Assembly (NCBI GenBank): GCA_025963485.1
Contig: JAOQAO010000093.1
Coordinates: forward strand, 1-36,970
Length of the DNA: 36,970 bases
Direction of reading: 5' to 3'
DNA from: Bacteroidota bacterium
GTDB taxonomy: Bacteria > Bacteroidota > Bacteroidia > Chitinophagales > LD1
The notes beneath the pieces are model-generated. The model searched no databases. It was given only the letters and a program-made list of their open reading frames with translations, and was not told the origin of the DNA. Numbering within the stretch: position 1 is the stretch's first letter; each line of letters begins with the position of its first letter. Positions 32,123 through 36,970 of this stretch are shown here, in pieces. Made by a program: the position numbers and the translations under genes.

Positions 32123-33952
32123 ATGTCGGCAGAGGCTATACATATAGAGCAGTCGCTTACTTTCGAAGCGTTGGTCAAAGAGGCCCAGAATCTCTGTGAC
32201 CGCCGCAATAAGGAGGCGATCCAATATATAGACGCCGCTATCAACAAAGCCAAGCTGTCAGGCGATATCATCGAGATAGCCACTACCGGATACCTTGAGG
32301 CATACTACAATACTTTTGTGCTGAGTGACTATGACAGCGGTATCGCTATCATCAATAACCTCCTGCAGACACTTGAGGTAGAAGACCTGCAAGAGATCGG
32401 CTATAAACTCTATATGACCCTGGGCAATGCCTACCAATTCAAAGGCGATGTGTTCGAAGCGCAGCAGACCTACCTCCAGGGTATCAGGTTTCTGGAAAGT
32501 AAAGAAGAGATCAGTCCGGAGGAAAAACAATTTCAGGGATCTTATTATTATAATATAGCATTGCTGCTGTCAGCCTCCCAGTTCAAAATGGATACGGAGG
32601 AATACCTGCAAAAGGCCATCGAGATCAATACGGAGCTCAACTCCATGTTTAAATTATCGAAGTGTTACCTCGTATACGGCAACTTCTTTGAGCAGGCCGG
32701 AAAGAATAAAGAGGCACAGGAGATGTTTGAAAAAGCGCTGGCTATAGACATCGCCAATAAAGATGACTATAGCGTCGCGCTCGCTAAGGCCAACATGGGA
32801 TATGTAGCCAATAACCTGAAGGATTATCCCGAAGCGCTCAAATACTTCCACGATGCCCTCACCTACTTTGAAGAAAACCAAAGGCTATACGAAACTGGCA
32901 TGACCCATGTGGGTTTAGGTGACTGCTATTTCAAAATCGGCGAAAAAGAAAGAGGCCTCCTGCTGCTGTATGATGCAGAGAAGATCTTCATAGAAATAGA
33001 TAATAAACAGGAACTGTCTAACTGCTACCAGAAGCTGGCATCCCTGCTCAAAGAAGACAGGCAGTTTCAGCAATCAGTAGAGTACCTGGAGAAATATAAC
33101 GGCCTGCTGAAGTATTTCTTTAATATAGACAAGACCAATGCCCTGACCCGTGCCAAAAGGGAGTTTGAGTCAGAACAAAAAGAAAAAGAATCACAACTGC
33201 TCAAACAAAAGAACGAAGAGATCCAACTCTATGTCCATAAACTGGAAGGATCAAACAACTCGCTCAAACAGTTTGCCCATGTAGCCTCACATGACCTGCG
33301 CGAGCCGGTGCGTATGATACATAGCTATATGACCCTGCTGGAAAGAAGTATGGGCGAGCACATCACGGAGCAGCAGAAAGACTTCCTGCACTTCGCCCTG
33401 GACGGCGCCAAGCGTATGGACAATCTGATCATAGACATGCTCCGCCTGGCCAAGGCGGATGCCAACCCTCAGATAGAAAACGTAAAACTCGAAAAGATAG
33501 TAGAGGAGATCAAGCTCAACCTCCACCTGATGCTGGCAGAGAAAAATGCCATGATCGTGTGCAACAATCTCCCGGAAATAAAAGCGGACAGGACCCAAAT
33601 GCTACAGCTCTTCCAGAACCTGATCGCAAATGGTCTGAAGTATAATGAGAACCCGAAACCAATGGTGAAGCTCAGGGTTTCCAATACTGCAAATGGATTT
33701 GAGATCAGCATCTCTGACAATGGTATCGGTATCCCCTCTCAGAGCCGCGAACGGGTGTTTGAGATATTCACCCGTCTCCCTACCGAGAAAAAATATACAG
33801 GTACTGGTATAGGCCTGTCCATCTGCAAAAAGATAGTAGACAGCATGGGTGGCAGGATCAGCATCCATGATGGTCACAACGGAGGAACAACTTTCAAAAT
33901 CGCATTTAAGAACGAGGTACTCGCCTACCGTATCAACCCAACTCATACATGA
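32123..33952 (+). CDS. Cytoplasmic TPR-histidine kinase
   Basis: The product is 609 residues, without signal or membrane helix. Residues about 20-345 are tetratricopeptide-like helix pairs (GYKLYMTLGNAYQFKGDVFEAQQTYLQGI, GNFFEQAGKNKEAQEMFEKALAI, ANMGYVANNLKDYPEALKYFHDAL). A coiled coil follows (REFESEQKEKESQLLKQKNEE). The HisKA domain has FAHVASHDLREPVRM with phosphorylatable His390; the ATPase domain has N-box LFQNLIANGLKYNEN, G1 DNGIGIP and G2 GTGIGLSICKKIVDSMGG. All catalytic motifs are intact. No response regulator lies nearby. The gene overlaps the next by ATGA. Confidence 0.9.
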   Translation: MSAEAIHIEQSLTFEALVKEAQNLCDRRNKEAIQYIDAAINKAKLSGDIIEIATTGYLEAYYNTFVLSDYDSGIAIINNLLQTLEVEDLQEIGYKLYMTLGNAYQFKGDVFEAQQTYLQGIRFLESKEEISPEEKQFQGSYYYNIALLLSASQFKMDTEEYLQKAIEINTELNSMFKLSKCYLVYGNFFEQAGKNKEAQEMFEKALAIDIANKDDYSVALAKANMGYVANNLKDYPEALKYFHDALTYFEENQRLYETGMTHVGLGDCYFKIGEKERGLLLLYDAEKIFIEIDNKQELSNCYQKLASLLKEDRQFQQSVEYLEKYNGLLKYFFNIDKTNALTRAKREFESEQKEKESQLLKQKNEEIQLYVHKLEGSNNSLKQFAHVASHDLREPVRMIHSYMTLLERSMGEHITEQQKDFLHFALDGAKRMDNLIIDMLRLAKADANPQIENVKLEKIVEEIKLNLHLMLAEKNAMIVCNNLPEIKADRTQMLQLFQNLIANGLKYNENPKPMVKLRVSNTANGFEISISDNGIGIPSQSRERVFEIFTRLPTEKKYTGTGIGLSICKKIVDSMGGRISIHDGHNGGTTFKIAFKNEVLAYRINPTHT

Positions 33953-34734
33953 AGTACATCTTTACCATACTATCAGCACTGATCATCTCGGCCACCAGCT
34001 ACGGCCAGATCAATGCTTATTTCGTACTGTCTGCCGGCGGTACATTCACTACAGCCACCGGCAAGGGCAGCCTGTCAAGCACCCTCGGCGAAATGTCCAT
34101 TGTGCAAACTTTCAGCGCCGGCGGCCATATCATCACTCAAGGCTTCCAACAAGGTAACTATATCAAATCGCCATCGGTATCACTACCAGTGAAGCTGCTT
34201 GATTTTGACGGCTTCAATAAAGGCACATATAATCACCTGATCTGGCAGACTGCATCAGAGATCAACAATCAGGGTTTTGAACTGGAGCGCCTCAATGCCA
34301 ATGCGGAGTTTGAAAAGATCGGATACGTAGCAGGCAATGGCAACTCAAATGCGCTGCTGGACTATCAGTTTGACGATATGCATCCGCTGCAGGGAGATAA
34401 CTATTATAGACTAAAGCAGATAGATTTTGACGGGCATTTCGCGTATAGCGATGTGGTCTCTATATACTCCGGCACATCGATTGCCACGGACGTGAGCGTA
34501 TATCCTATGCCAGTGACCGATGTACTGAATGTCGTGATACATAACGGGGAAGCCACTATCGGCGCTATGACCATCACCAACATAGTAGGAGAAACAGTCT
34601 ACGAAAGTCCTGCTGAAATATATGAGGGCACTACAGTGAAAAAAATAGACCTCAGTTCGTACGCTCCGGGCCAGTATTTCGTGAAACTCACTACCGGCTC
34701 CAATACCAAGACGATCCATATAGTCAGGCAGTAA
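33949..34734 (+). CDS. T9SS-sorted secreted protein
   Basis: The product is 261 residues. Signal peptide (ending SYGQ), an N-terminal beta stretch (AYFVLSAGGTFTTATGKGSLSSTLGEMSIVQTFSAGGHIITQGFQQ), a middle fibronectin-like part (LIWQTASEINNQGFELERLNANAEFEKIGYVAGNGNS), and a C-terminal T9SS type A sorting domain (VYPMPVTDVLNVVI...MTITNIVGETVYESPAEI...IDLSSYAPGQYFVKLTTGSNTKTIHIVRQ). This layout is frequent in Bacteroidota secreted proteins of unknown function. Its start overlaps the kinase stop, so it is translated with the kinase. Confidence 0.85.
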   Translation: MKYIFTILSALIISATSYGQINAYFVLSAGGTFTTATGKGSLSSTLGEMSIVQTFSAGGHIITQGFQQGNYIKSPSVSLPVKLLDFDGFNKGTYNHLIWQTASEINNQGFELERLNANAEFEKIGYVAGNGNSNALLDYQFDDMHPLQGDNYYRLKQIDFDGHFAYSDVVSIYSGTSIATDVSVYPMPVTDVLNVVIHNGEATIGAMTITNIVGETVYESPAEIYEGTTVKKIDLSSYAPGQYFVKLTTGSNTKTIHIVRQ

Positions 34735-34771
34735 AAAGCCTTCTGTCGATTCGCTCAAGTTCATATCCTGT

Positions 34772-34803
34772 ATTGAACAGAAAAAGTAGTTTCATTATCT
34801 TTA
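34772..34803 (+). promoter_or_regulatory. Weak promoter ahead of small secreted protein
   Basis: ATTG (34772-34775), 20 bases, TATCTTTA (34796-34803), one base short of the -7 consensus, seven bases before ATG 34810. Confidence 0.35.
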
Positions 34804-34809
34804 GGGCTG

Positions 34810-35316
34810 ATGAGATGTTTCTGTCTATACATCCTGTTCATAATATCTGTTCCCGGCTTCGCAGCTACGACTGATAGCCTGCTGCTCCATCCGGCCAAAA
34901 GAAAGGCCGCGACCGAAGCGCCACCTATGGAGGAGCATCAGGGACAATCTTATTTTGAGAAATATGTCAAACCCAAAAGTGTGAATGCGCTGATCTCCTA
35001 CTGCGCTGTGCAGTGGATGCAGGAGGAGAAGGATAGCTTTGCGGCTATGCCGGAGAATGTAGCCATCCATCACCATCACTACTGGTACGACACCTGGATC
35101 AATAAGATGTGGGGCATCCTGGTCAATGACTCGGGCGTACACGCAGACTTCAAGACTACCTACGGCATCACCGACAACGAGGACAAATGGCTCATCATGC
35201 TGACCTCCCTACACAGGAAGCTCAATCACTGCGAAATGGACATAGCCGGACAGGCCCGCGAGATCAAAAAGAAAAAGCGCAAAACCTCCGCGACATCTTT
35301 CAATAAAAAAAGGTGA
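34810..35316 (+). CDS. Small secreted protein, unknown
   Basis: The product is 168 residues. Signal peptide (RCFCLYILFIISVPGFAA). Middle: ALISYCAVQWMQEEKDSF and a histidine cluster NVAIHHHHYWYDTWINKMWGIL. The C-terminus is very basic (REIKKKKRKTSATSFNKKR). No family is recognised; the His cluster might bind metal, but this is not shown. The TGA stop lies in the left arm of the hairpin at 35308-35337. Confidence 0.6.
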   Translation: MRCFCLYILFIISVPGFAATTDSLLLHPAKRKAATEAPPMEEHQGQSYFEKYVKPKSVNALISYCAVQWMQEEKDSFAAMPENVAIHHHHYWYDTWINKMWGILVNDSGVHADFKTTYGITDNEDKWLIMLTSLHRKLNHCEMDIAGQAREIKKKKRKTSATSFNKKR

Positions 35317-35337
35317 TACGTTCCCGCATCACCTTTT
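35308..35337 (-). terminator. Terminator of the NmrA-like reductase gene
   Basis: AAAAGGTGAT (35308-35317) pairs with ATCACCTTTT (35328-35337), 10 bp. On the minus strand the stem runs into TTTTTTTATTG. It lies between convergent genes and can serve both, though the plus-strand T-run is short. The stop codon of the plus-strand gene is within the left arm. Confidence 0.8.
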
Positions 35338-35355
35338 AGCTATATTTCTTTTACA

Positions 35356-36249
35356 TCAGCCCACATTATACACTGTGGCAAATTCTTTGGCGAAATCTTC
35401 CAGCTTGACCTTGCCATAGGTAGGTGTGGCTTTGCGATAATCCTCAAAAACAATTCCTTCGCGGAGCGCCTTATTCATCTGCGTAAAGGCTGTAGCGATG
35501 CTACCATTCAGACCGGCCTGCTCCAGCCCGGCCTGCATCTGCTCATCGGTAAACTCTACATAGGGTAGCGCAGGATTCCCTATAGCCGTACCCAGTGTGC
35601 GGGCGATCCCGGCCCAAGTGTGGCTGTCGTCACTGGTTATATACTCGATGGTGATACCCGGTTCACCTTGTGTAGAAACGGCCTTGACAGCAGCGACAGC
35701 GATATCTGCCGGATGGACCAGCACATGATGGAAGTCAGCCGGCTGGGAGCTGCCGATGATCCCCGCCTGACGGATCATACCGATCAAACCGAGGAAGTTA
35801 TAATAAAAATAACCCGGACGTAGTATATGGATACTCACGCTGCTGCTCAGCGGACTAAGTACCCGCTCGAAATATGCAGATCCATCTATAGGCCCCGTAC
35901 CTGACCCACGATGTGCACCGATACTGCTCAGTAGCACTATTCTGCTGATACCTGATGCAGGCACTGCCTGCGCATAAGCATCGGCCACCGCCTTCTGATG
36001 ACCCAGCAGGTCAGCGCTACCCAGAGCAGGTGGCATCATGAGGTAGGCGGCATCTGCTCCGTGCAGTATACCAGTGAGGAATGTGGCGTCAGTGACGCTT
36101 CCGACCGCCGGAGTAGCACCGAGGGCTTTTATGTCAGCTGAGCGCTCTGCAGTGCTGGTGACGACTGTCACCTCGTGACCGTCTGCGATGAGAGATTGTG
36201 TAAGTGGTTTACTGATATGTCCTGTGGACCCTGTGATGATGTACTTCAT
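35356..36249 (-). CDS. NmrA/QorB-type NAD(P)-dependent reductase
   Basis: The product is 297 residues from ATG 36249; a frame starting at 36288 covers the promoter. The start MKYIITGSTGHISKPLTQSLIADGHEVTVVTS is an atypical short-chain-dehydrogenase Rossmann motif (T-G-S-T-G-H-I). Then come DAAYLMMPPAL, ISRIVLLSSIGAH and ITIEYITSDD, as in NmrA-like and QorB (YtfG) NAD(P)H:quinone oxidoreductases. It is divergent from an HxlR regulator, the same pairing known for E. coli ytfG/ytfH, so a quinone or electrophile role is a fair inference. A terminator follows. Confidence 0.85.
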   Translation of the reverse strand: MKYIITGSTGHISKPLTQSLIADGHEVTVVTSTAERSADIKALGATPAVGSVTDATFLTGILHGADAAYLMMPPALGSADLLGHQKAVADAYAQAVPASGISRIVLLSSIGAHRGSGTGPIDGSAYFERVLSPLSSSVSIHILRPGYFYYNFLGLIGMIRQAGIIGSSQPADFHHVLVHPADIAVAAVKAVSTQGEPGITIEYITSDDSHTWAGIARTLGTAIGNPALPYVEFTDEQMQAGLEQAGLNGSIATAFTQMNKALREGIVFEDYRKATPTYGKVKLEDFAKEFATVYNVG

Positions 36250-36285
36250 TGTTTGATTTTTTTTGTTGTTTGAAATCTTCGGATG

Positions 36286-36338
36286 CAAATGTATCTTTGT
36301 ACTTACTTTTTAGCAAGTACTTACCCTAAAGTAGGTAC
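36286..36338. promoter_or_regulatory. Overlapping divergent promoters with HxlR operator
   Basis: CAAATGTATCTTTG (36286-36299) holds two -7 boxes that share two bases: minus TACATTTG (36286-36293) and plus TATCTTTG (36292-36299). Plus -33 is TTTG at 36269-36272 (19-base spacer); minus -33 is CTTG at 36314-36317 (20-base spacer). GTACTTAC occurs at 36299-36306 and 36317-36324, with related GTAGGTAC at 36331-36338 and the palindrome AAGTACTT at 36315-36322. A protein bound there would cover the plus start and the minus -33 together. Confidence 0.65.
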
Positions 36339-36351
36339 CAAACAACTCCAT

Positions 36352-36723
36352 ATGAGCACACCCATCAAAGAGTCCTCGACCAACCAACTCAATAAAAGAG
36401 AGGAGCTGAACAAATGCCCCGTCACTGTCACCCTGGAGAAAATAGGTGGGCGGTGGAAGACTATTATCCTCTTTCACCTGATGGGACAGACTAAACGCTA
36501 TAGTGAGCTGAGAAGGAACATCCCGCCTATCTCGGAGAAAATGCTGATCCAGCAGCTCCGTGAACTGGAAGAAGACAAACTAGTGATGCGCAAGGTGTAT
36601 GAAGTGGTCCCGCCCCATGTGGAGTACAGCCTCTCACCTACCGGTGAGGAATTGACACCGGTGCTAAACGCTATGGCCCAGTGGGGCCTGCGGAATGGCG
36701 GAGGAGTACCGATAGGTGCTTAA
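36352..36723 (+). CDS. HxlR-type transcriptional regulator
   Basis: The product is 123 residues from ATG 36352, chosen because the earlier frame from 36283 covers the promoter and operator. The HxlR winged helix is plain: CPVTVTLEKIGGRWKTIILFHLMGQTKRYSELRRNIPPISEKMLIQQLRELEEDKLVMRKVYEVVPPHVEYSLSPTGEEL. Cys22 in the N-terminal LNKCPV is at the place used for thiol redox sensing in QorR/YodB-type members. It likely represses the divergent reductase gene and itself. Confidence 0.9.
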   Translation: MSTPIKESSTNQLNKREELNKCPVTVTLEKIGGRWKTIILFHLMGQTKRYSELRRNIPPISEKMLIQQLRELEEDKLVMRKVYEVVPPHVEYSLSPTGEELTPVLNAMAQWGLRNGGGVPIGA

Positions 36724-36804
36724 ATTTTATTGAGCTCAGGTTTGAAGTTCTTTACCAATTTTTCTGTTTCCGGGATTATATTTACACCCTAAGAAACGTT
36801 TATT

Positions 36805-36970
36805 ATGCACGCTTCGGATTATGATGCTTTTGCCGCTGACTGCTGTCTTGAGTTGCAAAAATTGCAAGACGGGTTTAAAGAACAATATAATCTAAGCTGT
36901 TATGAGGAGTGGTACTACGATCAGACCACAGGATTATTGACTTTCTCCACATCTTCGGGGGAACTGAATT
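36805..36970 (+). CDS. Unknown protein, N-terminal part
   Basis: Open from ATG 36805 to the window end, 55 residues (MHASDYDAFAADCCLELQKL...CYEEWYYDQTTGLLTFSTSSGELN). The Y-E-E-W-x-Y-x-x-x-T-G-L-L-T-F-S pattern resembles a family of small uncharacterised Bacteroidota proteins, from memory. An imperfect -7 box (TATATTTA) lies at 36777-36784. The 3' end is outside the window. Confidence 0.55.
   Translation, partial: MHASDYDAFAADCCLELQKLQDGFKEQYNLSCYEEWYYDQTTGLLTFSTSSGELN

Noticed and set aside
1-36970. CRISPR arrays, tRNA and rRNA genes, complete insertion sequences, phage genes
   Set aside because: Looked for regular spacer-repeat arrays, clover-leaf and rRNA-like sequence, transposase and phage motifs; none was seen. 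The only regular direct repeats are the 11-bp phased array and short duplicated promoter elements.

Overview
The window looks like a chromosomal segment of a Bacteroidota bacterium, probably a Chitinophagia-type lineage. Evidence: two proteins carry C-terminal type IX secretion (T9SS) sorting domains; there are lipoproteins, a DUF4369-thioredoxin protein, GlxA-type AraC and HxlR regulators; Shine-Dalgarno sequences are almost absent; and many upstream regions hold the Bacteroidota promoter form TTTG-N19-22-TANNTTTG. Lineage below phylum is inference. No rRNA, tRNA or CRISPR array was seen.

Layout. 1-1402: end of an unknown gene, a small membrane protein and a secreted protein of unknown function. 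1690-6216: rpoC on the minus strand with its own promoter and terminator but without rpoB beside it. 6404-11441: a visibly AT-rich block with two small minus-strand genes and a four-gene plus-strand operon for an SsuABC/NMT1-type ABC importer. Its first gene encodes an XRE regulator whose C-terminal half resembles a solute-binding protein. 11613-18726: mostly single-domain stress or accessory genes (VOC, a small protein plus nucleotidyltransferase pair, MetX-like hydrolase, two DUF1801 proteins, ArsR-SRPBCC pair, a frameshifted lipoprotein gene, RibD-like reductase, truncated YdcZ, DUF4256). 18736-21214: a membrane-anchored winged-helix regulator divergent from a free seven- or eight-bladed propeller protein, with an 11-bp phased repeat array between them. 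21351-28614: envelope and detoxification genes (coiled-coil protein, T9SS-secreted glutathione peroxidase, GlxA/AraC regulator divergent from two SRPBCC genes, TlpA-like thioredoxin, cupin, VOC, small lipoprotein and membrane proteins). 29101-34734: two paralogous YadA-head-like surface proteins, a cytoplasmic TPR-histidine kinase and a T9SS-secreted protein. 34810-36970: a small secreted protein, an NmrA/QorB-type reductase divergent from an HxlR regulator, and the start of another gene.

How the genes work together. Several regulators sit against their likely targets with readable operators: ArsR with a near-perfect 20-bp palindrome over its own -7 box; AraC with three TGTCCA sites, two of them direct and 21 bp apart; HxlR with GTACTTAC repeats over overlapping divergent promoters; and the winged-helix regulator with TTTTACA repeats every 11 bp, the spacing of PhoB-type boxes.

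The best candidates for undescribed systems are (i) the ABC importer whose regulator seems to carry a cytoplasmic copy of the solute-binding fold, (ii) the membrane winged-helix regulator paired with a periplasmic propeller and an 11-bp repeat array, and (iii) the surface-protein / TPR-kinase / T9SS-protein operon whose 71-bp control region also stands before the upstream paralogue. All functional links are inferred from sequence and gene order.
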